A stretch of 64,000 nt of DNA from Vescimonas coprocola (GTDB lineage: Bacteria; Bacillota; Clostridia; Oscillospirales; Oscillospiraceae), in the NCBI RefSeq assembly GCF_018408575.1, contig NZ_AP023418.1:1764415-1828414 (forward strand), read 5' to 3'. This document shows, one piece after another, positions 8,028-16,352 of the stretch (position 1 is the first letter of the stretch; the number at the start of each line of letters is the position of its first letter). Below the pieces are notes generated by a model, which made no database searches, was not told where the DNA came from, and was given only the letters and a program-made list of their open reading frames with translations. The translations under genes and the position numbers were made by a program.

Positions 8028-10658
8028 ATGCCCGCAGGATTTGATCCGAATTTTTCCTTCAACGAGCAGCTGTGGTATTACTACTCTACGAACCGAGGAA
8101 AAATTCGCTCCCGTTATAATGACCTCACGAGAAAATTCCTCGCCTACAACGACGGCGAGGAGAATCCCCACGCCTTCCTGCGGAAGCCGCAGTTTGAGGC
8201 GTTGGAGATGTATGTTTTTGTGAAGGAATTCATGAATAACAAGCAGGTCTATGAGATGTTTGACGACTGGCGTCACAGACGGGATCACTTCTCCGATGCG
8301 TCCTATTATTCCATTGGTAAGGGCGGTCAGATTCGACTCTTTGACGCCCCGACTGAAAAGCAGACCGACACGCTCTTCAAGCAGATGAAGAAGTACCGTG
8401 AGAGCTATCCAAACTATATCTACGCACTTACGATGGGACTTGGAAAAACCATCCTCATGGCCACCTGCATCTTCTATGAATTCCTGCTTGCGAAAAAGTA
8501 TCCGAGGGACAAGCGTTTCTGCCACAATGCGCTGGTCTTCGCACCGGATAAGACCGTCCTCCAGTCGCTCCGTGAGATCATGACCTTTGACAAAACGAAG
8601 GTCGTGCCGCCGGAGTATGCCCGTGTGCTCGATTCCAACATCAAATTTCACTTTCTTGACGAGGCCGGAACGATTCTGCACACTATCGACGATTCGGATT
8701 TCAATATTATCATCTCCAATACGCAGAAGATCATCGTGAAGAAAAAGCGCAAGGAATCCACGCCTACGGAGACACTCTTTGCCGGAACCGGATCGCTGCT
8801 TTCTGCCGTATACGGTGCAGACAACGATGATGACGATGCGTGGGATGACACCACGCTGATGGACAACCAGCGTTTCAAGAAGCTCTGCCGCCTGCCGCAG
8901 CTCGGCGTCTATGTCGATGAGGCGCATCACCTTTTCGGTGCAGATTTGGAAAAGCAGATTAGGTCGAGCGGAGCCAATAAGACCAGCCTGCGCGACACCA
9001 TCAATCTGCTTGCGGAAAACACATCTATTGTGGCCTGCTATAACTACACCGGTACACCGTATGTCAAGAACCAGCTTCTACCGGAAGTCGTCTACGCATA
9101 CGGTCTGCGTGAATCTATCTGGAACGGCTTCCTGAAAGACGCTGATCCCATCGGTTTTGAAAATGTCAAGAATGAGGAGTTTCTGACCGCAGTAGTGAGA
9201 ACCTTCTGGGAACGGTATGGCGGAAAGACCTACGAAGGACTGAATCCGAAACTCGCTATCTATGCTTCCGGCGTAGAAGAGGCGGCAACGGAAGTCAAGC
9301 CGGTTCTGGAGAAAATCCTGGCTGACCTCGGCATTCCTGCCTCAAGGATTCTGCTGAATGTCGGCGATGCGAAGTACACGAAAAACGATGACATCAGAGA
9401 TTTCAACAATCTCGATGTTCCCAGCTCGGAAGGAAATGAAAAGCAGTTCATTATTCTTGTTGAAAAAGGCAAGGAAGGTTGGAACTGCCGTTCTCTCTTT
9501 GGCGTGGCTCTTTTCCGTAGTCCAAAGTCGAAAATATTTGTTCTCCAGGCTACGATGCGCTGTCTCCGTGCAATCACAGACGAGCGCTTGACTGCCGCTG
9601 TATTTCTCTCCAAGGAAAACTACGACACTCTGGATGATGAGCTCCACAAGAACTTTAATATGGAGATCAAAGACATCAAGAATCCATCCAAGGATGACCG
9701 ACACAAATACCAGGTACGGGTGCTTCCTCCTCCGAGAACAATCACGCTCAAGCGGGTATGGCACGAGTATACGCTCCACGAAAAGGAATACTCCGAGCCG
9801 GTAGATTTCAAGCTGGCAGATGCGGACTTCTCCAAGTATGCCAGCATCATGTACGAGAGAGACAGCCTCGCCCTTGACACCTCTGTTAAAGAGAAGAATA
9901 TCGACCATTTCAAGGAGAATATGCGTTATAGCGAATTTTCTCTCGCCGGAGAAGTGGCCCGTTATCTTAATATTTCCTGCATCCTCGCCGCCAGAATTCT
10001 TCGAGAATCCGTTGACGGGATCGATACGGTTCTCGAGGCGGTCAACCGCTATAACGCTGTTTTGGATGACTATATTATCCCTGCCGTATTTCATGCGCTG
10101 TTTGATGTCACTTCGGAATTGAAAACTGAGGACAAAGAACTGGTGCTGCTGCACGAGCCGAAGGATGCCGGATACTATGAGTTCTCCGCAAAGGATGACC
10201 TCGTGCTTACAAATCGTTATCCCGGTTTTAAACCTGAAGAAATCGCAAAGAGCTTCCACGCCGACACCTATTGTTTTGACTCAAAGCCGGAGAAGGAATG
10301 CTTCATGCAGTATATTACAAGCGGCAAAGTTGCGGAGGTGTACTTCACAGGTATGTTCACCTCCAATCAGGGCGATCTCTCTGTCCATTACTATGACCCG
10401 GAATCCGGCAGAATCCGCCAGTATTATCCTGACTTCCTTGCGAAGATGACAGACGGCTCCTATCAGCTTATCGAGGTCAAGGGTGACAACAAGATTGATG
10501 ATACTGTGGTTAAGGCAAAGCAGACAGCTGCTGAAGAGATGGCTGTGGCAAGTGGTATAAAGTATCTCATGTATGCTGGAAGTCAAATCATGAGTTCTCA
10601 CATTTTGGACGATTCGGAATCCGTTTATCCCCGTACTATAAGTTGCCAGCAATCATGA
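8028..10658 (+). CDS. Type III restriction Res-like helicase-nuclease
   Basis: An 876-residue SF2 translocase: MGLGKT near residue 134, VDEAHHLF near 297, the SAT-like motif YTGTPY, and QATMRCLRAI (motif VI) near 507. The C-terminus has a PD-(D/E)XK nuclease, YYPDF near 799 and LIEVKG near 815, as in Type III Res subunits. With Mod it should form a complex that translocates on or scans DNA and cuts unmodified sites. The ATG follows the mod stop with no gap, with GGAGGT at 8015-8020, so translation is coupled. The sequence looks diverged from classical EcoP1-type Res. The operon ends within 26 bp of the convergent integrase gene. Confidence 0.88.
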   Translation: MPAGFDPNFSFNEQLWYYYSTNRGKIRSRYNDLTRKFLAYNDGEENPHAFLRKPQFEALEMYVFVKEFMNNKQVYEMFDDWRHRRDHFSDASYYSIGKGGQIRLFDAPTEKQTDTLFKQMKKYRESYPNYIYALTMGLGKTILMATCIFYEFLLAKKYPRDKRFCHNALVFAPDKTVLQSLREIMTFDKTKVVPPEYARVLDSNIKFHFLDEAGTILHTIDDSDFNIIISNTQKIIVKKKRKESTPTETLFAGTGSLLSAVYGADNDDDDAWDDTTLMDNQRFKKLCRLPQLGVYVDEAHHLFGADLEKQIRSSGANKTSLRDTINLLAENTSIVACYNYTGTPYVKNQLLPEVVYAYGLRESIWNGFLKDADPIGFENVKNEEFLTAVVRTFWERYGGKTYEGLNPKLAIYASGVEEAATEVKPVLEKILADLGIPASRILLNVGDAKYTKNDDIRDFNNLDVPSSEGNEKQFIILVEKGKEGWNCRSLFGVALFRSPKSKIFVLQATMRCLRAITDERLTAAVFLSKENYDTLDDELHKNFNMEIKDIKNPSKDDRHKYQVRVLPPPRTITLKRVWHEYTLHEKEYSEPVDFKLADADFSKYASIMYERDSLALDTSVKEKNIDHFKENMRYSEFSLAGEVARYLNISCILAARILRESVDGIDTVLEAVNRYNAVLDDYIIPAVFHALFDVTSELKTEDKELVLLHEPKDAGYYEFSAKDDLVLTNRYPGFKPEEIAKSFHADTYCFDSKPEKECFMQYITSGKVAEVYFTGMFTSNQGDLSVHYYDPESGRIRQYYPDFLAKMTDGSYQLIEVKGDNKIDDTVVKAKQTAAEEMAVASGIKYLMYAGSQIMSSHILDDSESVYPRTISCQQS

Positions 10659-10683
10659 AGTGCCACGCAAAGATGTCAAATTA

Positions 10684-11856
10684 TTATATCTCAAGCCCTT
10701 TTTGTAGTTTTGCACTTGCGGTTTGCTTATTCTTGTCGAAAGCGTGGGTATAAATATCCAGCGTGGTGGAGGGCTGGCTGTGGCCGAGGATGCCCGCCAC
10801 CGTGGCCACATCCGTACCGCCCGCGATCATCAGACTGGCGGCGGTGTGCCGGAGAGAATGGACGTTCAGCTCTTGCGGCAGGCCGTTCTTCTTGAGGATC
10901 AGCTTGAAGCGGTAGGTGAAGGTGGTGGGCGTCATGGGGAGCTGCGCTCCTTGACGGCGGAACAGGAAGTCATCAGCGGTCAGCTGCCGCTGGTCATAGG
11001 TCTCGGTGATATACCGGCATTTTTTTTGGTACTCCCGCAGGAGACTTTCCATCTCGGCTGAGAAGTACACATAGCGGTCACCTGCGCGGGTCTTGGGTTC
11101 TTTGACGAAGATCTCCTCGTCCGTCACCTTGACCGCGTTGCGGCAGATGTGGATGGAACGCTGCTCCCAATCAATGTCGCACCACTTCAATCCGCAGCAC
11201 TCGCCCCGCCGCATCCCCGTGGCAATGATGAGCTTGAAGTAGGTTTCGTACTTGATGCTCTCGCCCTCCAGCGCGGCGATGATCTTCTGCGCCGTTTCCT
11301 CGTCCGCGATCTTCTTTTCACACTTTCGACCGGCGTAGCGGTAGGTGCGCCACGCCGGATTATGCGAAAGAAAGCCACCCTCCACGGCATCAGAGAGAAT
11401 GCTGCACAGCGTAGCGTGCACGCCCTCAATGGTGTACTCGGAGAGTGGCTTTTTTGTGTCGGGACGGATGACTTTTCGCAGTTCGGCGTAGAAATTCCGG
11501 AAGTGCTCCGGCCGCAGCTCGGTGAGCTTGTAGTGACCCAGCGCCGGGAGGATACGCTCGATGTCCTGCCGGTCGCGGCGGATGGTGGACTTCGCCAGCT
11601 TGCCGGGCGCGATGTCCGTCAGCCACAGGTCGATGTATTTTGCCAGCGTGAGCTGTTGGACGGGCTGCGGCGTGTGGCGGCATTCCCGTTCAAAGAGGAC
11701 CGCCTGTTCGTTGAGCCACTTTTCCACCTGCCTGGGTGTCAGCTCTGCGGGAGGATGGACGGTTTTCTGCTGCGGTCTGATGCGTTTGCCGTTGTAGTCA
11801 TAGCCCATGGAGACCACGATGAGATAGCTGCTGCCGCGCTTGCGGATGCTTGCCAT
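10684..11856 (-). CDS. Tyrosine recombinase/integrase (first copy, 390 aa)
   Basis: It has an N-terminal arm-binding region, a SAM-like core-binding domain and a complete catalytic domain: Arg in ATGMRRGE (near 217), Lys in EPKTRAGDR, HSLRH (near 331), GHSQPS and the nucleophile Tyr in DIYTHAF (near 369). All active-site residues are present. GAGAGGT lies upstream of the ATG. It lies 128 bp downstream of a second, clearly different integrase in the same orientation. Either could be responsible for the tRNA-Arg insertion; which one acts is not decidable from sequence alone. Confidence 0.93.
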   Translation of the reverse strand: MASIRKRGSSYLIVVSMGYDYNGKRIRPQQKTVHPPAELTPRQVEKWLNEQAVLFERECRHTPQPVQQLTLAKYIDLWLTDIAPGKLAKSTIRRDRQDIERILPALGHYKLTELRPEHFRNFYAELRKVIRPDTKKPLSEYTIEGVHATLCSILSDAVEGGFLSHNPAWRTYRYAGRKCEKKIADEETAQKIIAALEGESIKYETYFKLIIATGMRRGECCGLKWCDIDWEQRSIHICRNAVKVTDEEIFVKEPKTRAGDRYVYFSAEMESLLREYQKKCRYITETYDQRQLTADDFLFRRQGAQLPMTPTTFTYRFKLILKKNGLPQELNVHSLRHTAASLMIAGGTDVATVAGILGHSQPSTTLDIYTHAFDKNKQTASAKLQKGLEI

Positions 11857-11984
11857 AAAAATGACCTCTCTTTCATTTGACCTCGGTACAGTTGAGGCTT
11901 ATTTTGCAAGCACAACATACCGCAAGCACGGCGGTAAAGCTATCACGATTTCCTTGGAAAAATGAATTTCTACGAAAGCAACAA

Positions 11985-13193
11985 TCATGCACTGTGCCGT
12001 TTCGGAGAACAGGCGGCGGCGAGATTGAAAATCTGCTCGCCGTCCGGGCGGAGCATGGTGCGCATGGAGTCAGCCGCCTGCTCCTTCTGTGCCTGCTGGG
12101 GGTGGCAGTAGGTGCGCTCTAAGAAGCCGGTGTCAGCGTGCCCCACGAGGTCTGCCACCGTCTGCTTGTCCACGCCGCAGTGCAGCAGCGAGGTCACGAA
12201 GTAGTGCCGCAGGGTGTGAAGGTGGTATTCCCGCGGAAAGCCGATGGCTTCATAGATTTTCCGCAGCCGCTTGGTGAAGGTGTCCGGGTGGATGAGCTGC
12301 CCCTGCTCATCGGTGAAGAGGTAGGGACTGAGCCTGCGGCGCTGCTTGTCCGCCTCCATCTGCTTGCGGCGCTTGTAGGCGAGGAGGATACCCCGCAGGT
12401 CAGAGGAGAGATAGACTTCACGGCTCTTGCCGTTTTTGGTAGAGCCCTCCACGATGCCCTTGCCGGGAACGCTGCTGCGGGAGCGGCTGACGGTGAGCAG
12501 CAGACCGTTTTGCGTGCCGGCGAAGTCCGACCATTGCAGAGCGCACAGCTCGCCCCGGCGGCAACCGGTGTACATGGAGAGCAGATAGAACAGGCGGTAG
12601 TGCCGCGGCTCCTTTGCCAGCGCATCCAGCAGCTTTTCCACCTCGCCTCGCGTGGGAATGCGCTGCACCGTGCGCTGCGGTGTGGGCAGGTCTAACATCC
12701 GCGCGGGATTCTTTTCGATGATCTCATTGCGCTTAGCGTCGCTGAGTACGGCGGAGACCACAGAGAGGTATCGCTGCGCGGTGGATTCGTTGATGTGCTT
12801 TCCGTGGTGCTTGCGCTTGCGCAGCTCGGAGAGCATATTTTCCAGTGCCATCGGTCGGAGCTTATTGAGGCGGATGCCGCCGATCATGGGATACACCACC
12901 TCCAGCATCCGCCGGTATGCAGCGATGGTGCTGGGGGCGTATTTCGTCTGCCGCTTCAGCCAGCGGGAGGCGAATTCCTCAAAGGTCATCTCGCCGTCCT
13001 CGGCGTAGCCGGTCTTGAAGCTGCGCTCCAGTTCTTCGGCGGCGTGGGCGACATACTGCCCAATGCCGCGTTTGGGAACATTGGGCGGGACTTGGATGGT
13101 CTTTGCCTTGCTGATTTTTTTGCCGTTGGGTCGGTAGCCGTTGCTGACGGTGATCTTATATCGCCGCTCGTCCAGTTGCTTGATGCTTGCCAT
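11985..13193 (-). CDS. Tyrosine recombinase/integrase (second copy, 402 aa)
   Basis: A second full-length tyrosine recombinase, with Arg in TGCRRGE (near 213), STKNGKSR supplying the Lys, HTLRHY (near 327), GHADTGFLE and Tyr in ERTYCHP. It shares the MASI start and the fold with the first integrase but differs throughout, so this is not a recent duplication. Its ATG is 2 nt after the relaxase stop and its ribosome binding site GGGAGGG lies inside the relaxase 3' end, so it is translated as the last gene of the mob operon. That coupling ties excision/integration to mobilization functions. Confidence 0.93.
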   Translation of the reverse strand: MASIKQLDERRYKITVSNGYRPNGKKISKAKTIQVPPNVPKRGIGQYVAHAAEELERSFKTGYAEDGEMTFEEFASRWLKRQTKYAPSTIAAYRRMLEVVYPMIGGIRLNKLRPMALENMLSELRKRKHHGKHINESTAQRYLSVVSAVLSDAKRNEIIEKNPARMLDLPTPQRTVQRIPTRGEVEKLLDALAKEPRHYRLFYLLSMYTGCRRGELCALQWSDFAGTQNGLLLTVSRSRSSVPGKGIVEGSTKNGKSREVYLSSDLRGILLAYKRRKQMEADKQRRRLSPYLFTDEQGQLIHPDTFTKRLRKIYEAIGFPREYHLHTLRHYFVTSLLHCGVDKQTVADLVGHADTGFLERTYCHPQQAQKEQAADSMRTMLRPDGEQIFNLAAACSPKRHSA

Positions 13194-13195
13194 TT

Positions 13196-14608
13196 TTAGA
13201 ACCCTCCCATGGTTTGCTGCTGTTTTTCTTGCACAGCCTGCTCATCCAATTTTTCTTTCACCGCCAGAGCTGCGCCTGCGGCGAAGCCGATCACCGCACC
13301 GAAGTTCTCAGCGGCGATCTTCGCCTCCATGCGCCGCCGCTTTTCCTCGGCGTCCTCATCCTCGTCCAATAGCGCTCCCGCGGCAGCCAGTCCGGCCACA
13401 GCGGGCTTTAGAGGAACAGGCCGCGGATCGCCGCTGCGCCGATCACCAAAAGCAGTGCGATCCACTTGAGGGCCACCAGCAGGCTGAAGTCCGGCAGCCA
13501 GTCGATCCACTTGGAGGAATATTTCTCGCTCAGGTTCCCAACCCGTTCCAGCAGTTTGTTCATCTCCGTCAGTGATTTCTGGATATCTGTCAGAGACTGC
13601 TGCACCGGCGTCAGGTCGATGCGTGTTTTCAGCTCCGGCAGGGCCTTCCGAATTTCCTCCAGCTCCCAGTTTATTCCGTCTGCCTGCTCCGTCAGCTTGT
13701 TCATCGCCTGCGGCAGATCGCACCGGATCACGATGGGCTGGATCGGCTGTGCCGGTGTACTCGGCGGTGCGCTGTTCGACTGGTTCAACCGTTTCAATTC
13801 CTCCATCGGTTTCCTCTGTTCGCAATTTCCTCTTGATGAGTTCCGCCCGTATTCTGAATTCATGCTCCATGGCCTCCTTGCAATACTTTTCCTCGTGTAA
13901 TTTGTTGTCGCGGCACTTTAGTCCGTCCGGCGTGGCGTAGGTGATGTACTTGCGGGTGCTCTCCCACCTCACCTGATAGCCCTCGGACGCCATCAGGGAA
14001 ACGAAAGCGTCCTTGTCGGCGGCGTATTTCATGCACTCGTCGATGGTGTTCATGAGCCGCAGCTTCCAGCTTTGGCCCTTCAGAGCCGTGTGGTACTCCG
14101 CGCCGCCCATGCCGCGGGCCTGCTGCGTTGGCACGTCAAAGACCGGCAGGCCCATCTCCTGACAGATCATGTCATTGCGCCGCATCAGCTCCTGGATCTG
14201 CTCCTTCGCCATGTGCAGCTTTTTGCCGGTCTCGAAGTTGAGGGAGTTGATGACGCAGTGGGAGTGGATGTGCCCGCGGTCGACATGGGTGCAGACAAGC
14301 ACCTCACAGCCGTCGAAGTATTCCGCCAGCCGCCGCGCGGCTTCGTGGGCCTGTCGGGGATCGACTGCCGCGCCCTTCGGAAAGCTCTGCACCATGTGGT
14401 AGAACATCACGCCGCCGTCCTTGTGGTAGAGGAGTTTCGTGTTCAGGAAATCGTCGTAGACGCTCTGCGGCTGGCAGTTGATGCCGCTGACGAGCGGCCC
14501 GCCCTCCCATGCGGTTTTCTTTTCCTGCATGACGTAGAGCATCACGCCGCGCATGGCGGCGCGGGACTGTGTGCCCCGCTTGTAGTTCACGAAATGTACG
14601 ATGGCCAT
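13196..14608 (-). CDS. Relaxase / mobilization nuclease (MobA-like)
   Basis: The N-terminal ~230 residues form a relaxase domain. HVDRGHIHSHCVINS is the metal-binding three-histidine motif, and a Tyr near residue 25 (VMLYVMQ) is a candidate nucleophile. It should nick one strand at oriT and pilot it during conjugation. The middle (about residues 270-400) is Gly/Ala/Asp-rich low complexity. There a second open frame codes for a separate protein (13408-13806). The last 70 residues look protein-like again (LLDEDEDAEEKRRRMEAKI). Start: ATG 14608 gives MAIVHFVNY; a GTG at 14617 is an alternative. It overlaps or abuts mobC upstream and the integrase downstream. Confidence 0.88.
   Translation of the reverse strand: MAIVHFVNYKRGTQSRAAMRGVMLYVMQEKKTAWEGGPLVSGINCQPQSVYDDFLNTKLLYHKDGGVMFYHMVQSFPKGAAVDPRQAHEAARRLAEYFDGCEVLVCTHVDRGHIHSHCVINSLNFETGKKLHMAKEQIQELMRRNDMICQEMGLPVFDVPTQQARGMGGAEYHTALKGQSWKLRLMNTIDECMKYAADKDAFVSLMASEGYQVRWESTRKYITYATPDGLKCRDNKLHEEKYCKEAMEHEFRIRAELIKRKLRTEETDGGIETVEPVEQRTAEYTGTADPAHRDPVRSAAGDEQADGAGRRNKLGAGGNSEGPAGAENTHRPDAGAAVSDRYPEITDGDEQTAGTGWEPEREIFLQVDRLAAGLQPAGGPQVDRTAFGDRRSGDPRPVPLKPAVAGLAAAGALLDEDEDAEEKRRRMEAKIAAENFGAVIGFAAGAALAVKEKLDEQAVQEKQQQTMGGF
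13408..13806 (-). CDS. Nested out-of-frame gene in relaxase: coiled-coil, membrane-anchored MobB-like protein (132 aa)
   Basis: This frame lies wholly inside the relaxase gene. Its ATG at 13806 follows AGAGGAA with 6-nt spacing. The product is well formed: a short Pro/Gln-rich N-terminus, a heptad-like region (LTEQADGINWELEEIRKA ... IQKSLTEMNKLLERVG) and one C-terminal transmembrane helix (WIALLLVIGAAAI). The relaxase frame in the same stretch is low-complexity, as expected when a second frame constrains the DNA. In RSF1010, mobB is likewise encoded out of frame inside mobA and anchors the relaxase to the membrane. The similarity here is of architecture, not of sequence. Confidence 0.65.
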   Translation of the reverse strand: MEELKRLNQSNSAPPSTPAQPIQPIVIRCDLPQAMNKLTEQADGINWELEEIRKALPELKTRIDLTPVQQSLTDIQKSLTEMNKLLERVGNLSEKYSSKWIDWLPDFSLLVALKWIALLLVIGAAAIRGLFL

Positions 14609-14613
14609 ACGGC

Positions 14614-14919
14614 TCACCGACCTTCCATGACTGCCCGCAGCGCGGCGCTGACTTCGGACAGCTCACCGGCAGCTTTTTCCAGACCGATGACCTGCACCTT
14701 GCCTATGTTGGCGAGGACGGTGAGCCGGTTGATGTTGCTGCCGATGCCCTTGAGCTGGCGGAGCAGATCCTTCTGCTCGCCGATGACCACGATTCGCTTG
14801 CCGAGACAGCAGGCGGTGACGTAGTCGCTCATGGACATGTGGGCCTTCGCCGCCAGCGCCCTGATCTTCTCGCGGTCAGCGGACGCCATGCGCGTGCTGA
14901 ATTTGATATCTTTTTTCAT
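14614..14919 (-). CDS. MobC-like relaxosome accessory protein
   Basis: A 101-residue protein with the build of MobC/ribbon-helix-helix accessory factors: a basic N-terminus (MKKDIKFSTRMASADREKIR), MSMSDYV, then a helical region containing LLRQLKGIGSNINRL, the characteristic bacterial mobilization motif. It should bind oriT and help the relaxase open DNA. The start at 14919 has TTGGAGAA about 6 nt upstream. It comes first in the mobC-mobA-(nested gene)-int operon, and its stop overlaps the possible GTG start of mobA. Confidence 0.85.
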   Translation of the reverse strand: MKKDIKFSTRMASADREKIRALAAKAHMSMSDYVTACCLGKRIVVIGEQKDLLRQLKGIGSNINRLTVLANIGKVQVIGLEKAAGELSEVSAALRAVMEGR

Positions 14920-14939
14920 GTTTTTCTCCAATCGTAGCT

Positions 14940-15150
14940 AAAAGTGGGTCCGGGCTTCTGCCCGGAATTTGGGTGCAGGGCTTTGCCCGCCCAGTGCGTT
15001 TGGCAGGGCAGCGGCTTCGCCGCAGACCAGACAAATGCGATGCTGGCCGTCGTCCGAGCGGACGACGAATCCCTCGTCCCGCGCCGTGTGCGATAACCAG
15101 CTCTCGGCGGGTACACCACCACCCCGTCCCCAAACCGCGCACACAGCGGC
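14940..15150. other. Cluster of short hairpins upstream of mobC: candidate oriT region
   Basis: These 210 bp lie between the RepA-like ATPase stop and mobC. They contain at least four short inverted repeats: CCGGGC/GCCCGG, GGGC/GCCC, GCGGC/GCCGC and GTCGTCCG/CGGACGAC. Origins of transfer normally lie just upstream of mobC and are rich in such repeats. No nick site could be recognised. A 68-codon minus-strand open frame crosses the region but has no persuasive start signal. Confidence 0.35.
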
Positions 15151-16206
15151 TCACACGCCGAAACACGGCGGGTTCTCAGGGTCGATGGTGACGATGTTCT
15201 CGGCAGCGGGATCATCGACACCATCGACCCTTTTCAGGCAGATCAGCCGGTCGCCGTTGCTCTTGCGGAAGGACACCGTAATGCCGTTTCTCCTTAGAGC
15301 GTCAACGCTTTTACGGATTCGGTGGGAAAAGCTGTTGGGGGTCAGTCCCTCTGTACCGGCAGGGTCGATCTTTTCCAACAGCACCTTGGCAGAGGCGCTG
15401 ATCTCCGGCTGTCGGCGCAGCAGTTCAGAGAGAAGAAAAAGAATTCCCTCGTTGGGTTGCTCCGCCTGTTCACAGTTATCTGACAGCAGTTTCCAGACAT
15501 GATCCTCGCCATCGAACTCCAGTGCCAGTTCCCGGTAGGGGATGTCCCGCCCGGTGCAGTAGAGCGTGGCGGTGTTCTCTCTGCGCTTGCTCTTGCGGAG
15601 GACGAAGTTGCTGTCGGTAGCGCCGCTGAGTCCGGTGGTGCCGGAAATCATGTTTATGGGATCATCGTCACTCATCTTCCGCAGGTGATGCACCAGCAGA
15701 ATGGCGATGCGGTGCTTGTCCGCCAGCGCTTTCAGAACACCGATGTCCCGGTAGTCGTTGGCGTATGGATTCGCGTCGTTGCCCGCGGTGCGGATGCGCT
15801 GGAGCGTGTCGATGACGATGAGCCTGGTCTGCGGATGCTCCTTCAAAAATTGCTCGATCTGTTCCACCAGTCCATTGTGGAGCTGCTGGGACATGACGGC
15901 GAAGTGCAGCGTGGGCGGTGCGTCCTCCGTGAGATCGAAGAGGCGGCTTTGGATGCGCTGAAAGCTGTCCTCCAGGCAGAGATACAGCACCTCGCATGGG
16001 CGTGTGGCGAATGTCCAGAGCGGTTTGCCCTGTGCGGCGCAGAGACACAGCCACAGCGCCAGCCACGATTTGCCGATCTTCGGCGCGCCTGCCAGCAGGT
16101 GCAGCCCTTGCGGGAGCAGATCGTCGACCACGAAGGAGACCGGTTCGTAAGCGGTGCTTTGCAGCGTGTCCGCGTCGATGGTTTGCAGTCGTTTGATTTG
16201 AGACAT
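15151..16206 (-). CDS. RepA-like AAA ATPase (AAA_25 / KaiC-RecA fold)
   Basis: A 351-residue P-loop ATPase: Walker A GAPKIGKSW near residue 45 and Walker B LIVIDTLQR near 135, followed by LLVHHLRK, as in RepA-type hexameric helicases and plasmid/phage replication ATPases. The C-terminal ~90 residues resemble a winged helix (NSFSHRIRKSVDALRRNGI). It probably supports replication of the excised element or DNA handling during mobilization. The start at 16206 has GGAGG 7 nt upstream; the open frame continues upstream without a better site. It reads toward mobC and is divergent from the gene at 16353. Confidence 0.8.
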   Translation of the reverse strand: MSQIKRLQTIDADTLQSTAYEPVSFVVDDLLPQGLHLLAGAPKIGKSWLALWLCLCAAQGKPLWTFATRPCEVLYLCLEDSFQRIQSRLFDLTEDAPPTLHFAVMSQQLHNGLVEQIEQFLKEHPQTRLIVIDTLQRIRTAGNDANPYANDYRDIGVLKALADKHRIAILLVHHLRKMSDDDPINMISGTTGLSGATDSNFVLRKSKRRENTATLYCTGRDIPYRELALEFDGEDHVWKLLSDNCEQAEQPNEGILFLLSELLRRQPEISASAKVLLEKIDPAGTEGLTPNSFSHRIRKSVDALRRNGITVSFRKSNGDRLICLKRVDGVDDPAAENIVTIDPENPPCFGV

Positions 16207-16272
16207 AAAAAACCTCCAGATAAAAGGATAAGGGCAGAGACCTCGCTGCAGTCGAGGCTCTAACCCTTTCAC

Positions 16273-16300
16273 TTGATTATTCTGTATTTTTTGATAGAAT
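16273..16300 (+). promoter_or_regulatory. Promoter of the CxxC-protein/sigma-factor arm
   Basis: TTGATT (16273-16278), a 16-bp spacer and TAGAAT (16295-16300) lie in the AT-rich divergent region between the RepA-like ATPase and the gene at 16353. Confidence 0.5.
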
Positions 16301-16352
16301 GAGAATATCGCGGGACGGCTGCAAAACGGATATGGGACAGGAGGGCGATGCT

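Noticed and set aside
10684-13193. The two integrases as a recent gene duplication
   Set aside because: They share only fold-level motifs and the MASI start; the sequences differ throughout, so they have separate origins.
14938-15144. 68-codon minus-strand frame between the RepA-like ATPase and mobC
   Set aside because: No ribosome binding site and no known domain; the DNA is full of short inverted repeats better explained as an oriT-type region.
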